NCBI RefSeq assembly: GCF_002563795.1
Contig: NZ_PDJL01000004.1
Span: 1,550,001-1,614,000, forward strand
From: Vibrio sp. ES.051
GTDB lineage: Bacteria > Pseudomonadota > Gammaproteobacteria > Enterobacterales > Vibrionaceae
Direction: 5' to 3'
DNA length: 64,000 bases
Position 1 is the stretch's first letter. Each line of letters begins with the position of its first letter. Positions 10,501-19,464 of the stretch are shown here, piece by piece. The notes beneath the pieces were generated by a model. The model saw nothing but the letters and a program-made list of their open reading frames with translations, ran no database searches and was not told the origin of the DNA. The position numbers and the translations under genes were made by a program.

Positions 10501-11040
10501 TTACGACTTACCGTTATTACCGGCATAGATAAGATGAGGGTTAACAATTTTATTAATCGAATGCAGCAGCAACCCAATGCCACTGACCGCCATAAAGAAA
10601 AACGACAGCGGTATCATCGCTTTAATAATCCAGCGATAAGGCAAGCCGCCAGGATCGCCGGACGTCTCCCCTAGCGCGTAACTTTCTTTGGCAAAATCGA
10701 TACCAAACCAAGCCACCAATAAACAAAAAGGAAAAAGAAAAAAAAGTGTGCCTATGATGTCGATGACCGATTGCGCTTTGTAAGACAAGCGTTCATAAAA
10801 AATGTCGACTCGTACGTGACCACCCGATTTAATCGCGTATGGGACCCCAAGCAGAAATACCGCAGAGAACAAGTGCCACTCCATCTCCTGAAAGGCAATC
10901 GACACGTCATTGAACACGTATCTCATCACAACGTCGTACACCACGTTTGCTAACAACAAAATGAAGAGGATACTGGACAACCACCCCAGAAAATCACCGA
11001 AGCGGTTAAATAGTCGCTCAATATAAATAAGGCTTCTCAT
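10501..11040 (-). CDS. dctQ: TRAP transporter small membrane subunit (DctQ)
   Basis: A 179-residue protein with four predicted membrane helices, as usual for DctQ, including the QEMEWHLFSAVFLLG segment typical of the family. It bridges DctM and the periplasmic binding protein. It is the middle gene of the TRAP operon. Confidence 0.9.
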   Translation of the reverse strand: MRSLIYIERLFNRFGDFLGWLSSILFILLLANVVYDVVMRYVFNDVSIAFQEMEWHLFSAVFLLGVPYAIKSGGHVRVDIFYERLSYKAQSVIDIIGTLFFLFPFCLLVAWFGIDFAKESYALGETSGDPGGLPYRWIIKAMIPLSFFFMAVSGIGLLLHSINKIVNPHLIYAGNNGKS

Positions 11041-11332
11041 TCCGAACTCCGTGGAACGTGTGGGTGTGCTCCACTGTGTTATGGAGCACTTTTTATATCA
11101 ATCACCGTAAGTCTTGCGGGTCATCCAAGCTTTTGAAAACACGAGGTAACGACGTTGAAGCCTTTGATTGTAGAATCACTACTTATCGAAAAGTTCTGCC
11201 TTAACCTTCAGTATTCTTTCTACCAATGCCGCACCACTTACTTTGATCAGTATTTGCAATCTTCTCAACGAAAGTTTTTCCTTGAGCTGAATTCAGGCTA
11301 GCCATACCAAGGCTAGCCCGTTAGTGCAGTGC
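11041..11332. other. Intercistronic region of the TRAP operon with two hairpins
   Basis: This 292-base gap separates dctP from dctQM. A hairpin GGCTAGCC/GGCTAGCC (11,296-11,318) lies 15 bases past the dctP stop, and a second, GTGCTCCA/TGGAGCAC (11,066-11,089), lies before dctQ. The first could stabilise the dctP message so the binding protein is made in excess. The T-run of the second faces the plus strand, so it is not a normal terminator for this operon. I see no gene here. Confidence 0.45.
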
Positions 11333-12421
11333 TTATTGTGCTTGGCTGTTTAAGTAAGCTCGATGTGAAATATCTGACCAAGGGCGAACTTGCTTTAAAT
11401 AGTTCGCTTGAGACTCTTGAATCTCCTTTGCCAGAGCATCTTTGTCTGCGTGCTCTTGCAGCAAACGATCATTTGCCTCTCGTAATGCAGACACCACTTC
11501 TGGCGGGAAGTCTTTTACTTCAACATTTGGATATTCCGACTGGATAGAGGTCCAGTTTTTACCACTTTCGTGTTTAGACTGGGTGTACATGTCGTAAGCG
11601 GCCGTTTTCATCGCTACCTGTAAAATTGCTTTCAGATCGTCAGGTAGTCGATTCCAAGTACGCTGGTTGACTAAGAACTGAAGCTCTGTTGCAGGCTCAT
11701 GCCAACCTATGTAGTAATATGGCGCGATTTTGTGGAAACCCATACGTAAGTCTAACGATGGGCCAACCCACTCCAGCGCATCGATTGTACGGCGCTCTAA
11801 CGAAGTATATAACTCGCCCGGTGCAATGTTGGTTGGTTTTGCACCTAGCTCAGCCAAGATCTCACCAGCAAAACCCGGAATGCGCATTTTCAAACCTTTA
11901 AGGTCTTCAACGGATTTGATCTCTTTTTGGAACCATCCTCCCATCTGTGTATCCGTATTACCGCCAGGGAAAGACATTAGATTATGCGGCGAGTACACCT
12001 TTTCCATCAGTTCCATACCCCCACCGTAATAAAACCACGCATACTGTTCTGTCGGTAGCATTCCGAAAGGCATAGAAGTGAAGTAAAGTGTGTTTGGAAC
12101 CTTTCCTTTCCAATAATAAGAGGCCGAATGACCCATGTCGTATTGGCCAGACTTAACCATGTCAAACACACCAAAAGGCGCTTTGTGTTTGTTAGCAGAG
12201 TCAATACGGATTTGAAGGCGCCCGTTAGACATCTCCTCTGCCATTTTTGCCATATTTTTCGTTGCATCCCCAAAAATTGGGAAGTTGGGGCCCCACGTTT
12301 CAGCAAGCTTTAAGCGGTAGACTTTTTCAGCCGCACTCACAGAAGTCGTCACGACAGTCATAGCTGCGACGACAGCGGTTATTTTGAGCACTCGCTTTAA
12401 AGATTTTTTAATTAGACTCAT
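11333..12421 (-). CDS. dctP: TRAP transporter periplasmic substrate-binding protein (DctP/TakP type)
   Basis: A 362-residue secreted protein with a signal peptide (hydrophobic core ITAVVAAMTVVTTSVSA, cleavage after SAA). The Arg in LKMRIPG is the family's carboxylate-binding residue. The segments EWVGPSLDL and YYYIGWHEPATEL match the 2-oxoacid/lactate-binding (TakP-like) branch, so a monocarboxylate or keto-acid substrate is more likely than a C4-dicarboxylate; that is inference. It is the first gene of the TRAP operon. The upstream gap (12,422-12,837) is AT-rich and should hold its promoter. Confidence 0.9.
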   Translation of the reverse strand: MSLIKKSLKRVLKITAVVAAMTVVTTSVSAAEKVYRLKLAETWGPNFPIFGDATKNMAKMAEEMSNGRLQIRIDSANKHKAPFGVFDMVKSGQYDMGHSASYYWKGKVPNTLYFTSMPFGMLPTEQYAWFYYGGGMELMEKVYSPHNLMSFPGGNTDTQMGGWFQKEIKSVEDLKGLKMRIPGFAGEILAELGAKPTNIAPGELYTSLERRTIDALEWVGPSLDLRMGFHKIAPYYYIGWHEPATELQFLVNQRTWNRLPDDLKAILQVAMKTAAYDMYTQSKHESGKNWTSIQSEYPNVEVKDFPPEVVSALREANDRLLQEHADKDALAKEIQESQANYLKQVRPWSDISHRAYLNSQAQ

Positions 12422-12837
12422 TGTTCACGTCCTTTATCACCAGAGTTATCGTTGTCATCCATTTCAAGGATTAGGTGTATTCGTTATAAAAGATGTAACA
12501 ATGTTGTCCAATGCGAAATAAGCATGAACACTGAATTTCGCTTTTTACTAAAAGACTTATTATCCATTAGTATTACGTATTAATACGCAATATATAAATA
12601 ACACCATATCTCTATTTAAATAAAATCAATAAATTGGAATCTTATCCTGGAGCGAACTTCAAAAAGAGTACGTACGTATTCTTTCATTAAAGAATTTACA
12701 TAATATTAAAAAAAACGTGACAAAGCCCTTATCTAAGCCTCTAGAATTGAGTTTGTTGAGATAAAGAAAGCCAGAAGTTAAGGCAAAAAAATACCCCGCC
12801 GATCGTCGAGGTATTAGAAACAGAACGGTAGCGGTAA
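12422..12837. other. AT-rich intergenic region upstream of dctP
   Basis: 416 bases without a convincing gene. The part next to dctP should contain its promoter; the far end holds the terminator of the next minus-strand gene. A short open frame here has no ribosome site or recognisable composition. Confidence 0.5.
12785..12814 (-). terminator. Terminator of the winged-helix-like gene
   Basis: On the minus strand an ATACCTCG/CGGGGTAT stem (one mismatch) is followed by a T6 run. It lies 23 bases after the stop of the 121-residue protein. Confidence 0.7.
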
Positions 12838-13203
12838 TCAAACTGCTTTGTAAATAACTTTATTACCTACTAACTGCTCTTTTTGAACTAGGTTATCTTC
12901 AAGAAGCTTCTTCAGTGCGCCAGTAGCCCAGGATGCCGCTTTAGTGTCTTCTTGACCTGCAGCTAAACCGATGCCTTTAGGGTTGATGCCTTCAGCATTT
13001 GCTACAACGATGTCTAATACTTGTTGTTGCTTAGGAGTAAGGGCAACATCAACAGTTTGCGCTGCAGCTACTTTCTTCTCAGCTACTGCTTTTTCCACAA
13101 CAGGTTTTGCTGCTGCTTTAGATACTACAGCTAAGTTAGCTACTGTCGCTTTAATGCGTTTTTGCAGTTTCATCTGCACTTTACGCTTATGAGCAAGTCT
13201 CAT
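12838..13203 (-). CDS. Small Ala/Lys-rich protein with a winged-helix-like C-terminus
   Basis: A 121-residue protein I cannot name. Residues 1-50 are basic and Ala/Lys/Val-rich, resembling a nucleic-acid-binding tail. Residues about 55-121 (TPKQQQVLDIVVANAEG..., then SWATGALKKLLEDNLV) look like a small winged-helix domain of the MarR/LexA fold size. A GGAG ribosome site precedes the start by about 9 bases and a terminator follows. A nucleoid or RNA-associated role is possible but not shown. Confidence 0.7.
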   Translation of the reverse strand: MRLAHKRKVQMKLQKRIKATVANLAVVSKAAAKPVVEKAVAEKKVAAAQTVDVALTPKQQQVLDIVVANAEGINPKGIGLAAGQEDTKAASWATGALKKLLEDNLVQKEQLVGNKVIYKAV

Positions 13204-13475
13204 TGAATATTTCTCCAGTTCACTGCATCTCAGCAGGGATGAAAATTTGAAGCGCGTTTTATATCAAAATTTACAAACAATTTGTAGGTTTTAGCGGCGA
13301 AACGCGATGAAAAATACGCACAAAGCTTAGAACGTCTACAATTTAACCAGTTATTTTGTGAACGGATTTATTGAATACTGGGTATAAAGACAGAGGTTTC
13401 TTTGCTCGCCTAATGAATAAAAGTGCATAAAAAGAAACGGAAGTCTTCACGCTAGTGTTCAACGAGGATAAAAGC

Positions 13476-14141
13476 ATGCAAACGCTTCATCTGACAAATT
13501 CACACTTCAAATCTGACTCCCCGATCAATAAACTGATTTTGTTGCTTGTTGCACTGATCACTCTGTTTTTAGTGATACTGTCACCTGGATGGAAACAAGC
13601 AATATTATCCGTGATGTTGATGACCGTGATTGTTGGCTTCGCCATCTTGATGATCAAAAAGAGCCAAGTCGCTTTCACACTTACCGCTTCACACTTTCAA
13701 CAACACTTATTCAAAGGTGGATGGGTAATACGCTGGCGAAACGTTGAATCGATTGGTATTTGCAGTTACCAACAAGATGGATGGCACCAGCCATTGCCTT
13801 GGATAGGGATACGTCTAAAAAATTATTCGCCTTATTTAGATTCAATTTGCCCACGTATAGCAACTGAAATCCTCTTAGGTCAGCGCGCGTTACTCTATTT
13901 AGGTGCGAGACAAAATCAATGTGAAGAGAAATTTGAAGATATGGTGCTTGACCCCAAACCTTATATCAACCGCAATGGGGTCCAATACAAAGGCCTACTT
14001 GCCATGTTAGCCAATAGGATGAAATATCAGCGAGGCTTTTACGGTTATGACCTGTTTATTTCTGCCAGTGACCTCGACCGAGAAGCGGAAGAGTTTGTGG
14101 GATTGACTCGACGATACTTAGCGGCCGCCGAGCCAGATTAG
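13476..14141 (+). CDS. DUF2982-like membrane protein
   Basis: A 221-residue protein with two adjacent membrane helices near residues 15-55 and a cytoplasmic C-terminal domain (WVIRWRNVESIGIC, then LTRRYLAAAEPD at the end). It resembles the DUF2982 family of Vibrio and relatives; the function is unknown. ATG 13,476 has GAGG 9 bases upstream, whereas an upstream in-frame ATG at 13,455 has none. It converges on gloC. Confidence 0.7.
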   Translation: MQTLHLTNSHFKSDSPINKLILLLVALITLFLVILSPGWKQAILSVMLMTVIVGFAILMIKKSQVAFTLTASHFQQHLFKGGWVIRWRNVESIGICSYQQDGWHQPLPWIGIRLKNYSPYLDSICPRIATEILLGQRALLYLGARQNQCEEKFEDMVLDPKPYINRNGVQYKGLLAMLANRMKYQRGFYGYDLFISASDLDREAEEFVGLTRRYLAAAEPD

Positions 14142-14170
14142 TGCTAACTGACCGTCATTCGGAACAGGCT

Positions 14171-14827
14171 TTAGTAGATTGGCATCTCATCGGCAACAAA
14201 CGGGTTTGTTTTGCGTTCATGACCAAATGTGGATTGCGGACCGTGACCAGGTATAAACGTGACATCATTACCCAATGGCCAAAGCTTTTCTTTAATCGAG
14301 CGAATCAAGGTATTAAAGTCCCCTTGAGGAAAATCCGTACGACCAATACTACCATTGAAAAGAACATCACCAACAAATGCCAAACGTGCTTCTTCACTAT
14401 AAAGAACCACATGACCTGGTGTGTGACCCGGAGTATGAAGCACCTTTAATGCCTGCCCACCAAACGTGACAACGTCACCTTCATTCAGCCAGTGGTGTGG
14501 TTCAAATGCTTCAGTCAGTGGGAAACCAAACATCTGGCTCTGCCCTTCTAAACCTTGCAGCCAGAAATTATCTGCCTTGTGAGGGCCAACGATCTCAGGA
14601 CTACCGAGCATGGCTGCCAGCGGTTCTGTGCCCCCGACATGATCCAAGTGACCATGTGTGAGCACCAAATTGACGACCTCGACACCAAGCTCTTTGATCA
14701 ACGTTGCAAGCTGCTTTTCATCACCGCCTGGGTCAACCACAATGCCTTTCATTGTTTCATCACACCAGACAATTGAACAGTTTTGAGAAAAAGCTGTCAC
14801 TGGGACAACTTGATATTTCAGAGCCAT
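14171..14827 (-). CDS. gloC: Hydroxyacylglutathione hydrolase-like metallo-beta-lactamase-fold protein
   Basis: A 218-residue single-domain protein. It carries the zinc motif THGHLDH, a later His in HTPGHTPGH, the Asp in VGDVLFNGSIGRTDF and a final His in IPGHGPQS. It matches E. coli YcbL (GloC), a type II glyoxalase that hydrolyses S-lactoylglutathione. I chose the start MALKYQVVP at 14,827; the frame open to 14,899 has no family resemblance. It lies next to ycbK and ldtD, as in E. coli. Confidence 0.9.
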   Translation of the reverse strand: MALKYQVVPVTAFSQNCSIVWCDETMKGIVVDPGGDEKQLATLIKELGVEVVNLVLTHGHLDHVGGTEPLAAMLGSPEIVGPHKADNFWLQGLEGQSQMFGFPLTEAFEPHHWLNEGDVVTFGGQALKVLHTPGHTPGHVVLYSEEARLAFVGDVLFNGSIGRTDFPQGDFNTLIRSIKEKLWPLGNDVTFIPGHGPQSTFGHERKTNPFVADEMPIY

Positions 14828-14923
14828 AGAAAACCTATTTCCAAACAAATTTGCGTTAAAAACTGCGGCAACTATGACACTAACCCTAGGTGACTTCAAG
14901 ACTTGCAGAAGCCGCTACATCAC

Positions 14924-15472
14924 TTACCAAGAGCGCACCGCCCCAGTGTCAATATGTATAAAATCACTACTTGGGTAGTAACCGACACCACCTGCTTTCA
15001 AGCTTATCGCAGCATCACGAACATCGGACAATTTCACACCATCGAGACGGAAATCTATCGCCCTACCTTCCATATGAAGACTCTTCTTTGCTACTCCCGG
15101 AGAACCTTGACGTAGAGAAGCGTTGGTCGCAGGAGCGCGGTAACCAGAAATCACGACGACTTCAGATTCAGTACCAATCAACTTTTGAATTTGAGTAATC
15201 TGGTCGAATAAACGTCGATCCATTGGATGCACTTCATTACGTCTATGATCACGACAAAACTCATTCAGCTTTTGTAATTCATCATTGATGTAACCTTTAC
15301 CATCGAAGTAACACGTTTCGAGTAGCTCTCCAGTATTAAGGTTATTCATCGCCAACACGCGCGGTTTATCCGGAAGCGAAGCCCATGAAAGGGCTGGCAT
15401 GGTAGACGCTAATACAACGCCACCAGCGGTGATTTTAAGGAAATCTCGGCGGGAAAAATTACGACTTACCAT
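14924..15472 (-). CDS. ycbK: YcbK-like DUF882 (peptidase M15-type) protein, Tat-exported
   Basis: A 182-residue protein. The N-terminus MVSRNFSRRDFLKITAGG is a twin-arginine signal. The M15-like zinc-site residues are visible in HMEGRAIDFR and near the C-terminus in FIHIDTG. The family (DUF882) is thought to act on peptidoglycan peptides in the periplasm. It stands between ldtD and gloC, the same trio as E. coli ycbB-ycbK-ycbL. Confidence 0.9.
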   Translation of the reverse strand: MVSRNFSRRDFLKITAGGVVLASTMPALSWASLPDKPRVLAMNNLNTGELLETCYFDGKGYINDELQKLNEFCRDHRRNEVHPMDRRLFDQITQIQKLIGTESEVVVISGYRAPATNASLRQGSPGVAKKSLHMEGRAIDFRLDGVKLSDVRDAAISLKAGGVGYYPSSDFIHIDTGAVRSW

Positions 15473-15646
15473 TTTAAAAATAATGCTCAGTAACCAAATA
15501 GGCAGCGGACATTACCCAAACCCAATCGTCACGTCAAACGCATAAACGTGACCAGCGTTTAGTAAAGCCCAGTTCAGTTTTGGTTAATGATTGAACGATA
15601 AAGCTATTTTCTCTTTTGTAAATTTTCGTTAAATTTTTTGAGTGTA

Positions 15647-17230
15647 TCAACCTCGATGATCGTATTGATAAATATCGTCGCGGTAATAGAGCGTCCCTTC
15701 TTCAAGCCATGCTGTTTGATAAATAATATGCACTTGAATCCGCTCTGCCAATGGAACCGACGTATTTGGTCGGTTAGCGCTTTCCCGCTTCTTCGCCAAG
15801 CGGGCTTCTAGTCCTTGTGCTTTAAACAAAAGTTCAGCAAGCTGATCGGCATTTTCTACGCGGACACAACCAGAACTAAACGCTCTTCTGTCTTGCTCGA
15901 ACAAGTTTTTACTAGGCGTATCATGCAGGTAAATGGCTTGAGGGTTTGGCATGTTGAATTTATACAACCCTAATGCATTGTGAAAACCGGAAGTTTGTCG
16001 CATCCGATAAGGGAATGCTCTTGGGTTCACCGTCGCCCAATTGATGGTCGTAGGGTCGATAATTTGGTTGGATGTCCAAGAGTGGATGATTTGAATGTTA
16101 TGTTCCATCAAATACATTGGGTTGCGTTTCACTTTCGGAATGATGTCTTTCACCATGATCTTCCATGGCACATTCCAAGTTGGGTTTAGAATAACGGAAT
16201 CTAATGTCCCGGTCATAATGGGGGTTTTTCTTGATGCTCTACCCACCACCACTTTAGATTCAAAGAGGGGTTGGCCATCGTGCCAGTAAGTCACTTCGTA
16301 ACCAGGAACATTGACAAATACCACGTTGTCTCGCGCTTTGGACCAAATCCGCGAACGTTCGGCATTCAACGCCAATAAATGTAATCGTTGTTGCGGAGAA
16401 AAGTTTATCCATCGAATTGTATTAGGGCCGATCACACCATCTTGTTTTAAGCCATGAATTCGTTGAAACTCTTTTACAACCTGTTCTAACGTCTCATCAT
16501 AGCGTTGCGTGGTTAAATCTAACTGGCTGACATCTACCCCTACCACTTCCATTCTTTCAGCCAGCAGCGGCTTATTTTCTAGTGGATCACCCACACGTGC
16601 TAAACCTGTTTGTTCATATAGAGGGTATTGATATTGAGTATGTTCTAATAGCGATGAATAGGCGGAGTAAAACGTCTCATCCATTTGCAATGGAGAGCGA
16701 AGACTCGCTAGAAATAGGCCAAGCTTACCTACGGTGATTTCATTACTAAGCACTGACAGAATGTCGATACTCGGTGCAGGAAGCGTGACATGAGCTTGTT
16801 TTGCAAACAGCCAGCTGACGCCTGTTTGAGGGAGTTGTTCAAGGTAACTGAGATACAACAGCAGAGAGTCGGTCATCACCAAATCAAAGTCGAGGTTATC
16901 CCCTTGCCATTTCACTTGATTTATTCGGTAGAGTTGATTTTCAAACTCTTTAGTGACATCAGCAAGCGCAACAAGATTCATTTGAAAAATGAGCTCTTCC
17001 ACATCACTTTCATTTTCCCAATTCAGGCGATAGTTGGTACTTTGATATAATCGATCAATCACCTCTGGGTAATGGATCAGTTTTTCTAATGACAGCTGTT
17101 GCACTGCTCCCTCTTGCTTCGTTTGGGCTGAAGCTTCAAAGGAAACTGCGACAGACGCGCTAGAAAAACTGCAAAGCGGCATCATAAGCGCCGTCATTAT
17201 TAAAACTCTAGCAAACACTGAAACCACCAT
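15647..17230 (-). CDS. ldtD: L,D-transpeptidase (YcbB/LdtD)
   Basis: A 527-residue periplasmic enzyme forming 3-3 peptidoglycan crosslinks. It has an N-terminal signal peptide, a scaffold domain, a peptidoglycan-binding helix bundle (IHGLKQDGVIGPNTIRWIN near residue 260) and the YkuD catalytic domain with the SSGCVRVEN Cys motif. Upstream residues (YLHDTPSKNLFEQDRRAFS) complete the catalytic site. The length is somewhat shorter than E. coli LdtD (615). About 175 bases separate it from ycbK. Confidence 0.92.
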   Translation of the reverse strand: MVVSVFARVLIMTALMMPLCSFSSASVAVSFEASAQTKQEGAVQQLSLEKLIHYPEVIDRLYQSTNYRLNWENESDVEELIFQMNLVALADVTKEFENQLYRINQVKWQGDNLDFDLVMTDSLLLYLSYLEQLPQTGVSWLFAKQAHVTLPAPSIDILSVLSNEITVGKLGLFLASLRSPLQMDETFYSAYSSLLEHTQYQYPLYEQTGLARVGDPLENKPLLAERMEVVGVDVSQLDLTTQRYDETLEQVVKEFQRIHGLKQDGVIGPNTIRWINFSPQQRLHLLALNAERSRIWSKARDNVVFVNVPGYEVTYWHDGQPLFESKVVVGRASRKTPIMTGTLDSVILNPTWNVPWKIMVKDIIPKVKRNPMYLMEHNIQIIHSWTSNQIIDPTTINWATVNPRAFPYRMRQTSGFHNALGLYKFNMPNPQAIYLHDTPSKNLFEQDRRAFSSGCVRVENADQLAELLFKAQGLEARLAKKRESANRPNTSVPLAERIQVHIIYQTAWLEEGTLYYRDDIYQYDHRG

Positions 17231-17353
17231 TGCGTTACTTGAACCACAATGAAAAGTATGGCAAACATCTCACCGCTTGCAGGTTTAAAATTAAGAATAC
17301 CGCAAGGTAAATTGACGCTACTTCTTCAATATCGGACGATAACTTGACCTTTT

Positions 17354-18436
17354 TTAAACGATTTTTGACCAGTGATTATCCCATTGGATACCGCTAAAAA
17401 TCGTGCTTTTAAATTCATTTGGCCTCTGCTCAACGGCTTTACCTGCACCTGAGCTTATCCTAAATTCATCTCCGTAGATCACGACACCTGATGCATCAGG
17501 TAGTGCATTTAATTCCACGAGCTTGCCTGTCCCCTTTGACCAAATACCGTAACAACTACCAGGTGGCGATGTCGCCAGTATCCAATCTTCTGTCGCGGCA
17601 ATGCTTGCAACATAATGATTGAAACGCGCCCATTCTTCAGGCTCTGCTTGCAGTGTTTGCATCTCGCCACCTCGGGTATGCATAGCAAGAAGCGCAGGGT
17701 ATTCATCAGGTTCACCACGATATTGCTGCCCGCACAGTACGGTTTCTGAGCCATCATGGGCTAAATGGCGAATACTGAGCTTGTGATCCAGTAAAGAGGC
17801 TTGGTCAAGCAACGCTCCATCTTGTGACAAGTAGCTCAAGGTTGGCGTCATGCTTGCTAAGTTTAGCGGTTCGCGACCATTAGTATGCACACCACCAACA
17901 CCAATCGCTAATGTACCGTCGGGCATCATGATCACTTCATGAGGGCCAATACCAAAGTTCGTTAATTCATCAATCTTTTGATATTGTTTTTGTACATCAT
18001 AGACACCAATAATCCCTCGGCTTGTGCCCCGCTCTCCTTCTGTTGCGAACAAATAATCACCATCGTGAGAATAAACGCCATGCCCATAAAAATGCCGCTC
18101 TGACTTTGCGAGTTGAAGCTTAACCATTTGCTCGGTGCGATAGTCAAATACCATAAAAAATGTTCCGGGGCGGCGGCCAAATACCACCGCATGTCCTTGC
18201 GGATTAGTGGCCACACCGTGTCCGCGATCCGGAATCGGCAGCGTTGAAATCGGCATACCATGCTCATCCGCGACCACCGCTGCGTATTTATCGCGCCCGA
18301 TGATCGAGCAACCAATCAAAGCTGGTTGTCGATAAGCAGTAGAAGCACAGCCAAAAGGCATAGCAGGAACTCCAGCTCCAAGCAACGCCGCTTTTAGTAG
18401 CGTTCGTCGAGTTTGATCAGTCACCATCGGTTGCAT
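17354..18436 (-). CDS. DUF1513 Tat-exported beta-propeller-like protein
   Basis: A 360-residue protein with a twin-arginine signal (QTRRTLLKAALLGAG) and repeated beta-rich segments typical of DUF1513 (GHGVATNPQGHAVVFGRRPG, NFGIGPHEVIMMPDG). It is the last gene of the imelysin operon and overlaps the upstream gene by 20 bases. The family is always found with imelysin and di-haem cytochrome genes and is believed to function with them at the cell surface or periplasm in metal acquisition; the exact role is unknown. Confidence 0.85.
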   Translation of the reverse strand: MQPMVTDQTRRTLLKAALLGAGVPAMPFGCASTAYRQPALIGCSIIGRDKYAAVVADEHGMPISTLPIPDRGHGVATNPQGHAVVFGRRPGTFFMVFDYRTEQMVKLQLAKSERHFYGHGVYSHDGDYLFATEGERGTSRGIIGVYDVQKQYQKIDELTNFGIGPHEVIMMPDGTLAIGVGGVHTNGREPLNLASMTPTLSYLSQDGALLDQASLLDHKLSIRHLAHDGSETVLCGQQYRGEPDEYPALLAMHTRGGEMQTLQAEPEEWARFNHYVASIAATEDWILATSPPGSCYGIWSKGTGKLVELNALPDASGVVIYGDEFRISSGAGKAVEQRPNEFKSTIFSGIQWDNHWSKIV

Positions 18437-19454
18437 TAAATCCTATGACTACGCCAAGTTCGATAGCAACCTCTTCATGGATAAGGTATTTCAGTTGCTC
18501 AAGCTTGTTATATTGTGACAACACCATGCGATAACCATCTTTAGTTTGCAGTGCCGAAAAAAGGCTTGCCTCTTCAGGCCACGTCTCTAAAGTCAACTCA
18601 AACTGACGCGCAACACGGTTCGCCAACGGTGCTTTATCTTGCTTTCTTAACAACGCATCCAAACCATTACCATTCGCAAAATAGAGGACCTTTAAGCTTT
18701 CAAGGTTCGCCTTTAAATTTGACAGTGACGTTCCCGAGCGCCAAGACTCAGAAAAATAGGGGCGAGGCTGGCCAATTTTCGCCAAGGGCCGGCTTAATTT
18801 CTTCATACTGTAATCCAGCTGATTAGAAAGCAGAGAGATGTACTCTGACTCCCACTCTGTCAGCTGCATTGATTTCCAAGGGTTTTGTGCCCAAGCCGTG
18901 GCAATGACCTGCGCTTTATTGTGAAGGTTTTCAGCGATAGCCATGCCCGTCATGCAAGTATTGTGATTTGTAGCAAGCGTCGATGCGTTATCGTAAAGTA
19001 ACCACTCCAACCCGCCTAAACCTTGCACTGTCACGCTTTGAGCTGAAATTTGGTCGGCTGTCCAGATGAGATTCGATTTGGTTAACACCGACATTTTACG
19101 CCCTGTGGTGTTTTTCTTGTCGGGCCAAAACTGAACGCTCCATCCTTGTTTTAACGCGGTCGCTGGGCCACGCTCTTGACCTTGGAGTGCCATCCAAGCG
19201 AGCATGGATTCATGCCATTGCAGCTTCGCAGGTACATCATCTTTCATCTCTGAAGAACAATAAGCAGTTAAGTCCCGTTTTAGCTGGGCGGTTTGTGCTA
19301 AAAACTTGTGTGCCGATTGAAACTCAACTTCATACACACCTTGAGAGATATGACTCGTTGTATCAGGCTGAGCACCATTTAAGTTTGTGCTCGATTGGCA
19401 ACCCACCAAGCCTACAGTCACGGCGACCGTACTTGCTAACATCATTTTTTTCAC
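18417..19454 (-). CDS. Imelysin-family lipoprotein
   Basis: A 345-residue protein with a lipoprotein signal (VAVTVGLVGC, lipobox Cys at about residue 19) and an imelysin (peptidase M75-like) helical-bundle domain. The HSIE-like motif is weak in this copy. It is cotranscribed with the di-haem protein 10 bases upstream and the DUF1513 gene downstream. The family is linked to iron uptake (EfeO/IrpA relatives). Confidence 0.85.
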   Translation of the reverse strand: MKKMMLASTVAVTVGLVGCQSSTNLNGAQPDTTSHISQGVYEVEFQSAHKFLAQTAQLKRDLTAYCSSEMKDDVPAKLQWHESMLAWMALQGQERGPATALKQGWSVQFWPDKKNTTGRKMSVLTKSNLIWTADQISAQSVTVQGLGGLEWLLYDNASTLATNHNTCMTGMAIAENLHNKAQVIATAWAQNPWKSMQLTEWESEYISLLSNQLDYSMKKLSRPLAKIGQPRPYFSESWRSGTSLSNLKANLESLKVLYFANGNGLDALLRKQDKAPLANRVARQFELTLETWPEEASLFSALQTKDGYRMVLSQYNKLEQLKYLIHEEVAIELGVVIGFNATDGD

Positions 19455-19464
19455 GGTCGATTCC

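Noticed and set aside
11066..11094. Terminator of the TRAP operon
   Set aside because: The T-run follows the stem on the plus strand, opposite to the operon, and lies between dctP and dctQ; noted only as a hairpin.
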